NCBI RefSeq assembly: GCF_019711515.1
Contig: NZ_JAIGNO010000006.1
Location: 124,001 to 188,000 of the forward strand
DNA from: Qipengyuania qiaonensis
Lineage (GTDB): Bacteria; Pseudomonadota; Alphaproteobacteria; Sphingomonadales; Sphingomonadaceae
Length of the DNA: 64,000 bases
Direction: 5' to 3'
In this document: one piece after another, positions 9,934 through 20,078 of the stretch
How the letters are laid out: each line of letters starts with the position of its first letter
Numbering within the stretch: the first letter of the stretch is position 1
Notes under the pieces: model-generated
The model's input: only the letters and a program-made list of their open reading frames with translations
What the model was told of the DNA's origin: nothing
Database searches by the model: none
Program-made: the position numbers and the translations under genes

Positions 9934-10673
9934 AGGGCCGCCTGCGCCTCGGGGTGAATATCGACCATGTCGCGACTATTCGTAATGCGCGCGGTGGGGA
10001 TCATCCCGATCCTGTGCGGGCGGCGGAAATCGTGGCCCAAGTGGGCGGGGACGGCATCACCGCGCATCTGCGCGAAGATCGTCGCCATATCCGCGATGCC
10101 GACCTGGAACGGATCCAGAAAGCGACCGACCTGCCGCTCAACCTCGAAATGGCGGCGACAGAGGAGATGCTTGCGATCGCGCTCGCACACAAGCCGCACG
10201 CCGCCTGCATCGTGCCCGAAAAGCGCGAGGAACGCACGACCGAGGGCGGGCTGGATGCCGCCGGCCTGCACAACCAGCTTGCCCCTATCGTCACCCGGCT
10301 GAGCGATGCGGGCATCCGCGTGTCGTTATTCATAGAGGCGCATGAGCGCCAATTGGAAGCCGCGCAACGTCTGCGTGCGCCGGTGGTGGAGTTTCATACC
10401 GGCGAATATGCACATGCCGGGCTCGACGGCGACAGCGAGCGCGAAGCGCGCGAGATCGACCGGATTTCGACCATGTCGAAGCTGGCACGCGAGTTGGGTA
10501 TCGAGCCGCATGCCGGGCATGGTCTGACCTACGAGAACGTGAAGCCCATCGCCGCCATTCCCGAACTGGCCGAACTCAATATCGGTCACTATCTCGTCGG
10601 CGAGGCGGTGTTCGTCGGGCTCGAAGTCGCCGTCCGCCGGATGCGCGACCTTATGGACGAGGCAAGAAGATGA
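9930..10673 (+). CDS. pdxJ: Pyridoxine 5'-phosphate synthase
   Basis: PdxJ condenses 1-deoxyxylulose 5-phosphate with 3-amino-2-oxopropyl phosphate to form pyridoxine 5'-phosphate, the last step of the DXP-dependent vitamin B6 route. The 247-residue TIM barrel starts [19 protein letters not shown] and shows [46 protein letters not shown] and [10 protein letters not shown], all family hallmarks. The start overlaps the preceding stop (ATGA) and its stop overlaps the acpS start. Confidence 0.97.
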   Translation: MKGRLRLGVNIDHVATIRNARGGDHPDPVRAAEIVAQVGGDGITAHLREDRRHIRDADLERIQKATDLPLNLEMAATEEMLAIALAHKPHAACIVPEKREERTTEGGLDAAGLHNQLAPIVTRLSDAGIRVSLFIEAHERQLEAAQRLRAPVVEFHTGEYAHAGLDGDSEREAREIDRISTMSKLARELGIEPHAGHGLTYENVKPIAAIPELAELNIGHYLVGEAVFVGLEVAVRRMRDLMDEARR

Positions 10674-11071
10674 TCATCGGCCTGGGCTCCGACCTCTGCA
10701 ATATCGAGCGCATCCAGAATTCGCTCGATCGCTTCGGCGAGCGGTTCGAGAATCGCGTGTTTACCGATATCGAACGCGCCAAGGCGCGCCGCCGCCCCTT
10801 CACTATCGCTGGCACCTACGCCAAGCGTTTCGCCGCCAAGGAAGCTTTCTCCAAGGCGGTTGGCACGGGTTTTCGGCGCGGCGTTTTCATGAAGGATATC
10901 GGCGTAGTGAACGCGAAATCCGGCGCGCCCACCCTCGCCCTAACCGGTGGCGCTGCAATCGTGCTTGCGGAAATGGTGCCGGAAGGCCATGAGGCCCGCA
11001 TTCATCTCACCCTCACCGACGATCACCCATGGGCGCAGGCCTACGTCATCATCGAGGCCATACCCAAGTGA
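10670..11071 (+). CDS. acpS: Holo-[acyl-carrier-protein] synthase
   Basis: AcpS moves the 4'-phosphopantetheine group from CoA to the acyl carrier protein. The 133-residue sequence begins [15 protein letters not shown], with the metal-binding Asp, and has [19 protein letters not shown], containing the KEA motif. The start overlaps the pdxJ stop as ATGA and its stop overlaps the lepB GTG start, indicating one coupled operon. Confidence 0.96.
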   Translation: MIIGLGSDLCNIERIQNSLDRFGERFENRVFTDIERAKARRRPFTIAGTYAKRFAAKEAFSKAVGTGFRRGVFMKDIGVVNAKSGAPTLALTGGAAIVLAEMVPEGHEARIHLTLTDDHPWAQAYVIIEAIPK

Positions 11072-11946
11072 CCACCGGCGCACCGGCAGTGAACGACACC
11101 ACCAAGAAAAAGAAATCCGACGAAAAGGTCGACTGGATCGCGGAAATCCGCGGCCTCGCCCTCATGCTGTTGGCGGTCTTCGCTTTTCACAGCTTCATCG
11201 CCAAGCCGTTCTATATCCCGTCGGAATCGATGATGCCCAACCTGCTGGTCGGTGACCGGCTGGTGGTGAGCAAATATCCCTATGGCTGGAACTGGTCCTC
11301 GATCAGTTTCCATCTCGCCCCGCGCAGCGATTGGCGCCTGTTCGGATCGACCCCCGAATATGGCGATATCGTCATCCCTGTCCATCCCGAGCGCGACGAG
11401 GATTACATCAAGCGTGTCGTCGCATTGCCCGGCGACCTCATCGCCGTGCGCAACGGCCAGATCATCCTCAACGGCAATCCGGTCGAACAGAAGGTCGAGC
11501 CGGCTATCGACCTGCCCTTCGATGCCAATTCGCGATGCGACGGGTTCGGTTTCGACGATTTCCGCGCCACCGAGAACGGCAAGCGTGTCTGCCGCGTGCC
11601 CGTGATGCGCGAAACGCTGCCCAATGGGGCGACCTATCTTATCATCGATCACCAGGATCAGGACCTCGACAACTTTCCCGAGATCACGGTTCCCGAAGAT
11701 CATGTCTTCGTGATGGGCGACAATCGGGACCATTCCGCCGACAGTCGCGAGCTCAACAACTCGCGTGGGCTGCTCGGCCCCGTGCCGCTCGAGAATATCG
11801 GCGGACGGGCCGAATTCATCACCTTCTCGCTTGACGGCACGACGTCGCTCAACCCAATCAGCTGGTGGACCAGCCTGCGCGAAGGACGCGCATGGTCGAC
11901 GCTGCGTCCCGCCGTTGCGGAACGAAAACCCGCCCCCGAACGCTAA
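11068..11946 (+). CDS. lepB: Signal peptidase I
   Basis: This membrane-anchored serine protease removes signal peptides from exported proteins. One N-terminal helix ([17 protein letters not shown]) precedes the catalytic Ser box [16 protein letters not shown]; the general-base Lys lies in [14 protein letters not shown], and the box E motif [12 protein letters not shown] follows. The GTG start overlaps the acpS stop as GTGA; the sequence before the helix is a short Lys-rich cytoplasmic segment. In many Alphaproteobacteria rnc (RNase III) follows lepB, but here a permease gene follows instead. Confidence 0.95.
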   Translation: MTTGAPAVNDTTKKKKSDEKVDWIAEIRGLALMLLAVFAFHSFIAKPFYIPSESMMPNLLVGDRLVVSKYPYGWNWSSISFHLAPRSDWRLFGSTPEYGDIVIPVHPERDEDYIKRVVALPGDLIAVRNGQIILNGNPVEQKVEPAIDLPFDANSRCDGFGFDDFRATENGKRVCRVPVMRETLPNGATYLIIDHQDQDLDNFPEITVPEDHVFVMGDNRDHSADSRELNNSRGLLGPVPLENIGGRAEFITFSLDGTTSLNPISWWTSLREGRAWSTLRPAVAERKPAPER

Positions 11947-11969
11947 AGGCAGAAACTAAGGGGGCGCGC

Positions 11970-13082
11970 ATGGCCGACAAGCTGCAGGAAATCCACGACC
12001 AGGATCTCGGCACCAGCCCTTCACGCATCAACGATCCCCGCATCCGCCACGAAGTATCGCGAGCGATGGTCTGGGTCGCGGTGGTCGGGACGGTGGCGCT
12101 TGCCGTGTGGATCGCCCGGCCGCTGCTGGTGATCTTCGGCGCCATGGTCTTCGCGTCGATGATCGATGGTGGCGCGCGCCTGCTGGGACGGGTCCTGGGT
12201 ATCGCACGGGCGTGGCGTGTGGCGATCGTCCTTGTCGCCACGGTCGGCTTTTTTGCCTGGCTCGGCTATTTCGCCGGATCGACGATTTCGCAGGAAGCGG
12301 CGCAATTCCCGGCGATCATCGAACGTCAGGTGGGCGAGTTGTTCGCCTGGGCGCGCGCGCAGGGCTTCCAGATCGAACAATCGCAGCTTCAGAACTATCT
12401 CGGCAATATCGGCAGCGGCATCAGCACGGTCACGCGCGCGCTCGGCGGCATTCTGGGAGGTTTGGCGACAGTCTTGCTGATCGTCGTGATCGGCATTTAT
12501 GTCGCGGTCGATCCGCAGCTCTACGAGCGCGGCGTCGCCTGGATGCTACCCCGCGAAAAGCGCAGCCGCTTCTATGTGACCGCCGCACGTATGGGCCAGA
12601 CCATGCGGCGACTGATGGCGGGACGACTGCTTGGCATGGCCGTCGAGGCGGTGTTCACATATGTCATGCTGGCCTTGGCGGCACCGTTGTTCGGGATCGG
12701 TCCCGTGCCCATGGCCGCTTTGCTGGCGATACTGACCGGCCTGCTCGCCTTCGTCCCCAATCTCGGAGCGATCATCTCGGGCGCGCTGATGGTGCTGGTG
12801 GGTTTTTCCGGCGGGGTGGAGATGGGAATCTACACCATTGCAGTCTATTTCTTCGTCCAGAATTTCGACGGCTACATCGTCATCCCGATGATCGCCAAGA
12901 AGACGGTCGATCTGGCCCCGGCGCTGGTGCTCGCATTCCAGCTGATCATGGGGATCCTGTTCGGCATACTTGGCCTTTTTCTGGCTGATCCGCTGCTGGC
13001 GATGATCAAGGTCGCGCTCGAACGCCGTGCCGAACAGGTCAACGAGAGCCAAATCGAAGAGGTTGCCAAGAATGGTGCGTAA
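11970..13082 (+). CDS. AI-2E family transporter (PerM/TqsA type)
   Basis: This 370-residue membrane protein of the AI-2E transporter family has a cytoplasmic N-terminus, an N-terminal pair of helices, a soluble middle region (ISQEAAQFPAIIERQ through EKRSRFYVTAARMG) and a C-terminal bundle ending LGLFLADPLLAMIKVALE. The central PNLGAIISGALMVLVGF and FFVQNFDGYIVIPMI segments are family signatures. Such proteins export small molecules or ions; some act as Na+/H+ antiporters. The ATG follows an AGGGGG sequence. The substrate cannot be read from sequence. Confidence 0.87.
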   Translation: MADKLQEIHDQDLGTSPSRINDPRIRHEVSRAMVWVAVVGTVALAVWIARPLLVIFGAMVFASMIDGGARLLGRVLGIARAWRVAIVLVATVGFFAWLGYFAGSTISQEAAQFPAIIERQVGELFAWARAQGFQIEQSQLQNYLGNIGSGISTVTRALGGILGGLATVLLIVVIGIYVAVDPQLYERGVAWMLPREKRSRFYVTAARMGQTMRRLMAGRLLGMAVEAVFTYVMLALAAPLFGIGPVPMAALLAILTGLLAFVPNLGAIISGALMVLVGFSGGVEMGIYTIAVYFFVQNFDGYIVIPMIAKKTVDLAPALVLAFQLIMGILFGILGLFLADPLLAMIKVALERRAEQVNESQIEEVAKNGA

Positions 13083-14310
13083 GTTTCTTTATTTCATAGC
13101 TGTCTGCATAGTTCTGGTCATCGTCGGCGCTATCGCCCTTTCGATCTGGTCGCGCCAAGCGACCGAAATCGCTTTCGTTCCGCGCGGCGAGTTCGTCGAG
13201 CAGGAGCCCTTCGCGGCCAATGCCTATCAGGACCCGAACATGTGGTATTCCCGCCCGGGCCTCGGCACCGGCGACCCGTCGCGCTACCAACCCGCCATCG
13301 CAGAAACCACGCCCGATCCGGCCGAGCGTGAGCCGTCCCCCGAAGCGCCCGCGGCCGAGCAGAGTCTCGATGCCGGCAACCCGCTGGAAACCACCGACTC
13401 CGTCACCGGCGAGGCTGCCGATCCGCAGACCCTGCCCGATTTCGCGGTCTTTTTCGTTCCGCCCACAAGCTACATCCAGGCCGGCGGGGACTGGAATGCC
13501 ACGATCGAGGACGCGAACACCAACAATCGTGCCCGGATGTTTCTCAAGGGCCTGGCGAGTCCCTTCAACCGGGCGGACGAATTGTGGGCGCCCAAATACC
13601 GTCAGGCGGCGGCAGGTGCCTTCCTGACCGACAAGCCGGAAGCGCAGCGGGCAATCGACGCCGCCTATGCCGACGTGGCCCAAGCGTTCGACTATTTCCT
13701 CGGCAGCGTGGACGAGGAAAAGCCGATCGTTCTGGCAGGGCACAGCCAGGGTGCCTCGCACATCCTGCGCCTGTTGCGGGAGAAAGTCGCGGGAACACCG
13801 CTCGAAGCGCGGATCGCGGCGGTCTACGCTCCGGGCTGGCCGGTTTCCGTCGAACACGATCTCCCGGCACTGCCCTTCCCCGCCTGCGCATCTGCCGGGC
13901 AAGCGCAATGCCTGCTCGCCTGGTCGGCCTTTTCCGACGACGGCGATGCCGATCTGATCATGCGCCGCTACGAAGCCACCGTCGGCTATGACGGCCAGCC
14001 CCGCGGCAATGGCCCGATCCTGTGCGTCAATCCGTTGACCGGCGCGACCGGCGGCGAGGCACCTGCCAGCGCCAACCTGGGTACACTGGTTCCAGACGAA
14101 ACCCTGTCGAAGGGCGAACTGGTGTCGGGCGCGGTTCCTGCCCGGTGCGGGGAAAACGGCCTGCTCTATATCAGCGATCCGCCCGAGCTTGGCGAAGGCG
14201 TGCTGCCGGGCGGCAATTACCACGTCTACGATATTCCCCTGTTCTGGAAGAACCTGCAGGAAGACGTCATCGCGCGGGTGAAGGCATGGACGACGGCACA
14301 GGCTTCGTAA
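13072..14310 (+). CDS. DUF3089 domain protein, membrane-anchored alpha/beta hydrolase-like
   Basis: This 412-residue protein starts MVRKFLYF within the last codons of the permease gene (11-nt overlap). An N-terminal membrane anchor or signal (FIAVCIVLVIVGAIALSIW) is followed by a Pro/Glu/Ala-rich linker and a DUF3089 domain. This domain has a nucleophile elbow GHSQGASHI and an FFVPPTSYI strand, so an esterase-like activity outside the cytoplasmic membrane is plausible. The linker of about 60 residues, enriched in Pro, Glu and Ala, splits the conserved FVPRGEF start from the core. Function not established for the family. Confidence 0.83.
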   Translation: MVRKFLYFIAVCIVLVIVGAIALSIWSRQATEIAFVPRGEFVEQEPFAANAYQDPNMWYSRPGLGTGDPSRYQPAIAETTPDPAEREPSPEAPAAEQSLDAGNPLETTDSVTGEAADPQTLPDFAVFFVPPTSYIQAGGDWNATIEDANTNNRARMFLKGLASPFNRADELWAPKYRQAAAGAFLTDKPEAQRAIDAAYADVAQAFDYFLGSVDEEKPIVLAGHSQGASHILRLLREKVAGTPLEARIAAVYAPGWPVSVEHDLPALPFPACASAGQAQCLLAWSAFSDDGDADLIMRRYEATVGYDGQPRGNGPILCVNPLTGATGGEAPASANLGTLVPDETLSKGELVSGAVPARCGENGLLYISDPPELGEGVLPGGNYHVYDIPLFWKNLQEDVIARVKAWTTAQAS

Positions 14311-14774
14311 CAGACAACGCGCTGTCCTACGGCGACGCGCTGCCCGAAAGCGGCGCCTTGCTCGGGCTCGATCTCGGCACCAAGACGATCGGCGTCGCGA
14401 CCTGCGATGCCGGGTGGCGTTATGCCACCGCCGGCAAGACAATCGCACGCAGCAAATTCACCAGGGATTGCGCGGCGTTGCGCGCGATAGTGACGGACCG
14501 CTCGATCAAGGGTGCGGTGATCGGTCTGCCTCGCAATATGGACGGCACGGAAGGCCCGCGCGCGCAGGCCAGCCGCGCCTATGCGAAAAATCTCGCCAAG
14601 GCGCTGGAACTGCCGGTGCTGCTGTGGGACGAACGCTGGTCGACCTCCAGCGCCGAGGCGGCGATGATCGGGCAGGACATGAGCCGTGCCAAACGCGCCG
14701 AAAAGATCGACAGCCATGCCGCTGCGGTCATCCTCCAGGGCGCGATCGACGCACTGGCCGGAGGCGGATTCTAG
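14286..14774 (+). CDS. ruvX: Putative pre-16S rRNA nuclease / Holliday junction resolvase-like (YqgF)
   Basis: This 162-residue RNase H-like enzyme of the YqgF family is now linked to 16S rRNA 5'-end maturation. Catalytic-site segments are LLGLDLGTKTIGVATCD (first Asp), VIGLPRNMDGTEGPRA, LWDERWSTSSAEAAM and KIDSHAAAVILQG (last Asp). The start ATG lies inside the end of the DUF3089 gene (25-nt overlap); about 20 residues precede the conserved core, so an internal start cannot be excluded. Confidence 0.93.
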   Translation: MDDGTGFVTDNALSYGDALPESGALLGLDLGTKTIGVATCDAGWRYATAGKTIARSKFTRDCAALRAIVTDRSIKGAVIGLPRNMDGTEGPRAQASRAYAKNLAKALELPVLLWDERWSTSSAEAAMIGQDMSRAKRAEKIDSHAAAVILQGAIDALAGGGF

Positions 14775-14841
14775 TCGGGACCGCTTCGGTGAGAGAATGG
14801 GCCTGTCAACTTCCTTGCCGCCCCGCTATCGCCTGCCGACA

Positions 14842-15288
14842 ATGAGCGAACAGCTACGCAAATTCGATCCGGCGCAGGCCACCGCGTTCTTCGCCGGGCG
14901 CGGTCATTCGGGATGGCTCGGGCTTCGCTATTCGGACCATGGCGACGACTGGGTCGAACTCGAACTGCCCTGGCGCGAGGACCTGCTGGGCGAAGACGGG
15001 CAGCGCGTGCTGGCCTCCGGGCCGATCCTCAGCCTGATGGACATGGCCAGCGGCATGGCGATCTGGCGCGCGATGGACGAATTCACCGCCATCGCCACAC
15101 TCGACCTGCGGGTCGACTATGTCCGCCCCGCACGCGAAGGCGCCAGCGTGTTCGGACGCTCCCAATGCTACCGCATCACCCGCAGCGCGGCGTTCGTGCG
15201 CGGACTGGCGCATGACGGCGATTCCGGCGATCCGGTGGCGCATATCCAGGCGGTCTTCATGAAGATCGCTCCGACGGGGAGGCTCTGA
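14842..15288 (+). CDS. PaaI-type hotdog thioesterase
   Basis: This is a single hotdog-fold thioesterase of about 148 residues starting MSEQLRKFDPAQ. The hotdog helix segment GPILSLMDMASGMAIW holds the expected acidic residue, and TLDLRVDYVRPAREG follows as in PaaI/YdiI proteins. An upstream ATG at 14797 with a GAGAGA sequence just before it would add 15 residues (MGLSTSLPPRYRLPT); I prefer the internal start because family similarity begins there, but both are possible. It pairs with a second hotdog gene starting 2 nt after its stop codon. Confidence 0.82.
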   Translation: MSEQLRKFDPAQATAFFAGRGHSGWLGLRYSDHGDDWVELELPWREDLLGEDGQRVLASGPILSLMDMASGMAIWRAMDEFTAIATLDLRVDYVRPAREGASVFGRSQCYRITRSAAFVRGLAHDGDSGDPVAHIQAVFMKIAPTGRL

Positions 15289-15289
15289 G

Positions 15290-15703
15290 ATGACGGACAT
15301 ACCCGAAATCGAAGCGCTCACGCCCTACGCCCGTTCGCTCGGCATAGCGCTCGACCGCTGGGAAGACGGCGCACCGATCATGGCCGTTTCCTTCGACGAG
15401 ACGGTGGAAGGCCGTCCCGACCATTATCACGGTGGCGCAACCGGCGGGTTGCTCGAAACGGCCGGTTACGCCGCGTTGCGCGCCGAACTCGCGCGGCAGG
15501 AACGTGTGGCACTGCTCAAGCCGATCAATATCACCGTCCAATATCTCGCTGCGGGCAAGAGCCGGACCAGCTATGCGCTGGGGCGGATCACGAAGCTCGG
15601 CCGACGCAGTGCCAATATCACCGTCGAAGCCTGGCAGGACGACCGCAGCCGCCCGATCGCAACCGCAGTGATGAACGTGCTGATGGCGGAGCCTTCCGCC
15701 TAG
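15290..15703 (+). CDS. PaaI-type hotdog thioesterase, second copy
   Basis: This 137-residue hotdog protein has the helix segment YHGGATGGLLETAGYAAL and the strand KPINITVQYLAAGKS. It follows the first hotdog gene with a TGAGATG junction and probably forms a heteromer or a paired acyl-CoA thioesterase with it (inference). The stop codon overlaps the convergent PBP1A gene end by 4 nt, leaving no room for a terminator between them. Confidence 0.83.
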   Translation: MTDIPEIEALTPYARSLGIALDRWEDGAPIMAVSFDETVEGRPDHYHGGATGGLLETAGYAALRAELARQERVALLKPINITVQYLAAGKSRTSYALGRITKLGRRSANITVEAWQDDRSRPIATAVMNVLMAEPSA

Positions 15704-17889
15704 TTGGTTTCTTCTTCCAATGCGCGTTCCTCGCGCCGGGCGCGGGCTTCGAACCGGCGCTCGTCCACGCGGCGACGGGCCTCCTCGATCGCCTCTTCGT
15801 CGACCGCAAAGCCCTGGTCACCCACGCTGACATCTATCGGAATACCGTCGATCTCGGTCGAGAATACCGCTTCGCCATCGCGGATGCGCAGGCGGGAATT
15901 ACCGTCGCCGATGGGAATATCGCCGAGATCGGGCACATCCAGCGGCTCGATCGGCGTGCCGGGATCCGATTGTTCGAGCGGCTTCGGCTGGGCGGGTACG
16001 GCCCTGACATTCATCGCCCGATTCATGAAATCGCGCCAGATGCGGGCGGGCAAGCCGCCACCACTGATACCGCCCTGAAGCGGCGAATTGTCGTCGTTCC
16101 CGACCCACACACCGACCACCAGATCGCCAGCATAGCCTACGAACAGCGCATCGCGATTGTCCTGCGTCGTGCCCGTCTTGCCGAAATTCGGTCCCGACAG
16201 CATGGCCGCGCGGCCGGTGCCGTTATTGATGGCCGAACGCAGCATGCTCTCCATCTCACCATGGGTCGAGGACGAGAAGCTCGACGGCCCGTCCCACAGC
16301 TTCCGGAAAAAGCCACGCTCCGGACGCGCGAAAGCGTGTGGTTCGACCGGGTATTCGTTGGCCGCGATGGCAGCGTAGGCAGAGGTCAGTTCGAGCAGCG
16401 ACATGGTTGAGGTGCCCAGCGCGAGGCTGGGATCGCCCTCGGCCATCGGCGAAGCCACACCGAGATCGCGGGCAGTCGCGATCACCTTTTCGCTCCCCAC
16501 TTCGCCCAGCAGGCGGACGGCCGCGACATTGCTCGATTGCGCGAACGCCTCTTCCAGCGTCAGGCTTTCCGAATAACGCCCGCGCGAATTTTTGGGGCGA
16601 TAGCTACCCTCGACGATCTCCGTATTGGCAATCCGGTCCCCGGGGCTCCAGCCGGCCCGCAATGCGGCGAGATAGACGAACAGCTTGAAGGTCGATCCCG
16701 GCTGACGCTTCGCTTGCGTCACCCGGTTGAACGGCGACTTCTCGTAATCCTTGCCGCCGATCATCGCGACCACTTCGCCATTGCGGCGCATGGCGACGAG
16801 CGCGACCTGTGCCCCGCCTAGCGGCGCGCCCTGCGTCACCTGCCGGGCAATGTTCTGCAAGCGACTGTCGAGCGTGGTGGTCAATGTCTGGCGGGCATAG
16901 CCCTGCTCGGTAAACTCGCGCGCTTCGGGCAGTGCCCAGTCGGCAAAATACGTGCCGGTCGGCAGGTCGTTGCGAGTCCGCACGTCGAGCGCGGGCGGTC
17001 TCATGCCGCGCGCCTCCGCCTCGGTAATGTAGCCTGCATCGACCATGGATTGCACCACGATCCGCATACGCCTTTCCGCCCGGTCGTAATGCTTCGTCGG
17101 CGCATAGGCGCTGGGTGCCTGCAACAGCCCGGCCAGCATCGCCGCCTGATTGGGCTTCAGATTTTCCGGCTTGCGATAGAAATAGTGCAGGCTCGCCGCG
17201 CGCAACCCATAAACATTGTCGCCGAAATAGGCGTTCGACAAATAGCGGCTGAGGATCTCGTCCTTGGTCAGCCAGCTTTCCAGCCAGAATGCGATCAGCG
17301 CCTCGCGTGCCTTGCGTGTCAGCGTGCGTTCGGGCGTGAGAAACGTAAACTTGGCGAGCTGCTGGGTGATCGTGCTGCCTCCGCCCGTACCGGTAAAGGC
17401 AGCGCGCGCGATGCCGCGCGGGTCGACGCCCCAATGCGAATAGAACCGCCGGTCCTCGGTCGCCAGGAACGCTTCGATCACATGCGGCGGGAGCTGCGAA
17501 ACCTCGACCGGCTCGTCGGTTATCGCCCCGTTGCGCGCGATCGGCGTACCGTCAGCGGCAAGGAGGGTGATCTGCGGCGCGGCAATAGGTTCAAGCGATT
17601 TCGATAGCGGCGCTGTGACCGCCAGCCAGGCGACAAGGAGGATGAACAGGCCGATGACCGCGGCTATGACCCGCGCGATCCACCAGCGCTTGCGGCGGCC
17701 CAGCCAGTAATCGCGCTGCCACCAGCGTTGGCGCCGCTTCTCCTCCGCATCGAGAACCGAATCGAGCTTGTCGAGGCGGCTGTCCCAATCGTCGTAATCC
17801 AGCGCATCGTGCGTCGCATAATATCCGCGATGCGAAGGATACTCCGCATGCGGTTCGGGCTTGCGCCGAAAGGAATCGAATACGCCCAT
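15700..17889 (-). CDS. Penicillin-binding protein 1A-type bifunctional peptidoglycan synthase
   Basis: This 729-residue class A PBP polymerises and cross-links peptidoglycan on the periplasmic side. A cytoplasmic head of about 70 residues precedes one membrane helix (about 72-92). The transglycosylase domain shows the catalytic Glu in EAFLATEDRRFYSHWG (E145) and GGGSTITQQLAK. The transpeptidase domain has the Ser/Lys motif PGSTFK (S399, K402), SSN, and FGKTGTTQDN. The C-terminal tail of about 110 residues is acidic and then Arg/Glu-rich (ARREERALEEETN). It is convergent with the thioesterase pair and downstream of cobS. Confidence 0.94.
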   Translation of the reverse strand: MGVFDSFRRKPEPHAEYPSHRGYYATHDALDYDDWDSRLDKLDSVLDAEEKRRQRWWQRDYWLGRRKRWWIARVIAAVIGLFILLVAWLAVTAPLSKSLEPIAAPQITLLAADGTPIARNGAITDEPVEVSQLPPHVIEAFLATEDRRFYSHWGVDPRGIARAAFTGTGGGSTITQQLAKFTFLTPERTLTRKAREALIAFWLESWLTKDEILSRYLSNAYFGDNVYGLRAASLHYFYRKPENLKPNQAAMLAGLLQAPSAYAPTKHYDRAERRMRIVVQSMVDAGYITEAEARGMRPPALDVRTRNDLPTGTYFADWALPEAREFTEQGYARQTLTTTLDSRLQNIARQVTQGAPLGGAQVALVAMRRNGEVVAMIGGKDYEKSPFNRVTQAKRQPGSTFKLFVYLAALRAGWSPGDRIANTEIVEGSYRPKNSRGRYSESLTLEEAFAQSSNVAAVRLLGEVGSEKVIATARDLGVASPMAEGDPSLALGTSTMSLLELTSAYAAIAANEYPVEPHAFARPERGFFRKLWDGPSSFSSSTHGEMESMLRSAINNGTGRAAMLSGPNFGKTGTTQDNRDALFVGYAGDLVVGVWVGNDDNSPLQGGISGGGLPARIWRDFMNRAMNVRAVPAQPKPLEQSDPGTPIEPLDVPDLGDIPIGDGNSRLRIRDGEAVFSTEIDGIPIDVSVGDQGFAVDEEAIEEARRRVDERRFEARARREERALEEETN

Positions 17890-17938
17890 CGCCTACTGTG
17901 TTAACGAAACAACACAGCCATTGATAGGGGGTTCAAGC

Positions 17939-18931
17939 TTAACTCTTGCCAACTACGCTTTCCGGCAAGTCCTCGCCGAATACCCGCTGATAGTATTCGG
18001 CCACCAGCATGCGCTCTTCCTCGTCGCATTTGTTGAGGAAGCTGAGGCGGAACGCCAGGCCGACATTCTTGAAAATCGCCGCATTCTCCGCCCAGGTGAT
18101 GACCGTGCGCGGGCTCATGACGGTGGAGATATCGCCATTGATGAAGCCCTGCCGCGAAAGATCGGCGACCTTGATCATGTCGGCAATCAGCTTGGCATCG
18201 GTCTCGGGGTTCTTCGCCTCGACGATCTTCTGTTCGGTCTCGGCGGGCAGATAGTTGAGCGCGACGACGATGTTCCAGCGGTCCATCTGGCCCTGGTTGA
18301 TCTGCTGCGTGCCGTGATAGAGGCCCGACGTATCGCCGAGGCCGACCGTATTGGCGGTCGCAAACAGGCGAAAGTTCGCATCCGGGCGGATCACGCGGTT
18401 CTGGTCGAGCAGGGTCAGCTTGCCCTGCTGTTCCAGCACGCGCTGGATCACGAACATCACGTCCGGGCGGCCGGCATCGTATTCGTCGAACACCAGCGCC
18501 ACCGGGTGCTGCAATGCCCAGGGCAGCAGGCCTTCGCGGAATTCGGTGACCTGCAGCCCGTCGCGCAGCACGATCGCATCGCGCCCGACCAGGTCGATCC
18601 GGCTGATATGCGCATCGAGGTTGATGCGGATGCAGGGCCAGTTGAGACGCGCGGCGACCTGTTCGATATGGGTCGACTTGCCGGTGCCGTGATAGCCCTG
18701 CACCATCACGCGGCGGTCATGCGCGAAGCCGGCGAGGATCGCCAGCGTGGTGTCCGCATCGAACACATAGGCTTCGTCGAGATCCGGAGTACGGGCGTCC
18801 GGTTTCGAAAAGGCGGGCACCTGCCAGTCGATATCGATCCCGAATGTCTCGCGTACGTCGACGGTGGTGTCGGGCGTGGTGAGTACGGTCTTGGCCGCGG
18901 CGTCGAAGGTCTTGTCGGTCATGTCGTTCAT
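17939..18931 (-). CDS. cobS: CobS-like AAA+ ATPase (cobaltochelatase small subunit)
   Basis: This 330-residue AAA+ protein matches CobS, the ATPase subunit of aerobic cobaltochelatase. It has Walker [11 protein letters not shown] (residues 79-88), Walker [12 protein letters not shown], and the family stretches [17 protein letters not shown] and [17 protein letters not shown]. The upstream ATG (MNDMTDK) was chosen; a second ATG three codons on is equally possible. No cobT or other cobalamin genes are visible in the window, and an orphan CobS may serve another MoxR-like role. A DnaJ-like gene and bolA, often near cobS in Alphaproteobacteria, lie 6.4 kb away beyond an accessory block. Confidence 0.88.
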   Translation of the reverse strand: MNDMTDKTFDAAAKTVLTTPDTTVDVRETFGIDIDWQVPAFSKPDARTPDLDEAYVFDADTTLAILAGFAHDRRVMVQGYHGTGKSTHIEQVAARLNWPCIRINLDAHISRIDLVGRDAIVLRDGLQVTEFREGLLPWALQHPVALVFDEYDAGRPDVMFVIQRVLEQQGKLTLLDQNRVIRPDANFRLFATANTVGLGDTSGLYHGTQQINQGQMDRWNIVVALNYLPAETEQKIVEAKNPETDAKLIADMIKVADLSRQGFINGDISTVMSPRTVITWAENAAIFKNVGLAFRLSFLNKCDEEERMLVAEYYQRVFGEDLPESVVGKS

Positions 18932-19038
18932 CTCGGTGGGCGGGTTAGACGGATGGATAGGTAGCTGCAAGCAACGAAATCGCCGGAGGGCCCAAGCCAC
19001 ACTCGACTCGGCCTTCATGCGGTCGCATAGTCGGCGCG

Positions 19039-19884
19039 ATGCCGCCGACGCCGCTTTCAGAACGTCTTCGCCTCAAGCTCGTCGAGCGGGTGCGCGGCGT
19101 GTTCAACGACGTCGAGAGCGGGCAGAAGCCGGTGCCCCCGTCCGATGAGGCGCTGTTCGCAAAGGACACGCCGATCCGCATGGTCCACGCCGATATCGTG
19201 GCGATGATGGTTGGCGGAATCCGCGGACTGCTGCTCCAGATGCTGCACCCCCATGCGCTGCAGGGCGTGCTTGACCACTCGAATTTCCGCGCCGACATGC
19301 ATGGCCGCCTTCGCCGCACCGCCCGCTTCATCGCCGTTACCACTTTCGGCCACCGCGACGACGCCATGGCGGCGGTGGCGCGGGTCAACCGCATCCACGC
19401 CGCTGTCGGCGGCACGCTGCCGGACGGCACGCCCTATTCGGCCACCGATCCGCGCACGCTTGCGTGGGTTCACGTGGCGGAAGCGACCAGCTTCCTGGCG
19501 GCCTATCTGCGCCATGTCCGCCCCGACATGCCGGGCGGCGAGCAAGACGAATACTACCGCCAGTTCGCGGTGATCGCACGCGCACTGGGTGCCGATCCGG
19601 TGCCGCTCGACCGGCGCGAGGCCGAAACGATTTTCCGCGAACTGCGCACCGACCTGACAGCATCCCCGGCGGCTCGCGAGATTGCGCAGCTCGTCCTCAC
19701 GCAGAAACCGGAAGTCTCACCCCCTGCGGTGCAGGCATTGCTCGGCGCCGAAGCGGTCGCGCTGCTGCCGCCCTTCGCCCGTTCGATGCTGGGGCTGGAG
19801 CGGCCCGGCCTTGCCGCCATCCCGGCGCGCGCTGCTACCTGGGGCATGGGCAAGACATTGCGCTGGGCGTTCCGCCAAGGGTGA
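19039..19884 (+). CDS. MpaB/DUF2236 family oxygenase-like protein
   Basis: This 281-residue protein belongs to the DUF2236/MpaB family, named after a fungal oxygenase of mycophenolic acid synthesis and related to haem b-binding latex clearing proteins. Recognisable segments are [38 protein letters not shown] and [13 protein letters not shown], carrying the conserved His and Arg positions. The ATG opens [13 protein letters not shown] just after the divergent cobS promoter space. Substrate unknown. Confidence 0.82.
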   Translation: MPPTPLSERLRLKLVERVRGVFNDVESGQKPVPPSDEALFAKDTPIRMVHADIVAMMVGGIRGLLLQMLHPHALQGVLDHSNFRADMHGRLRRTARFIAVTTFGHRDDAMAAVARVNRIHAAVGGTLPDGTPYSATDPRTLAWVHVAEATSFLAAYLRHVRPDMPGGEQDEYYRQFAVIARALGADPVPLDRREAETIFRELRTDLTASPAAREIAQLVLTQKPEVSPPAVQALLGAEAVALLPPFARSMLGLERPGLAAIPARAATWGMGKTLRWAFRQG

Positions 19885-20078
19885 CATCTGGGCGACGAAG
19901 GCGACGCCGTGTCAACCGGGCCGGTTTCCAACTTTGTCCGTTTTTTCAGAATACTAGCCGCACGATACCCGGGTGACGCTGCAGCATCCGCCCCGCCCCC
20001 TATCGCGCTTCGAGGGTCCGATCCGCGTCGCGAGGTAGCTCTGGCAGAATCCGAAGCTGTAGGAAAACGCTCTCGCTT

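Noticed and set aside
19885..20078. Possible terminator near AACCGGGCCGGTT with a later T-run
   Set aside because: The dyad has almost no loop and the T-run lies more than 10 nt away, so a terminator cannot be supported.
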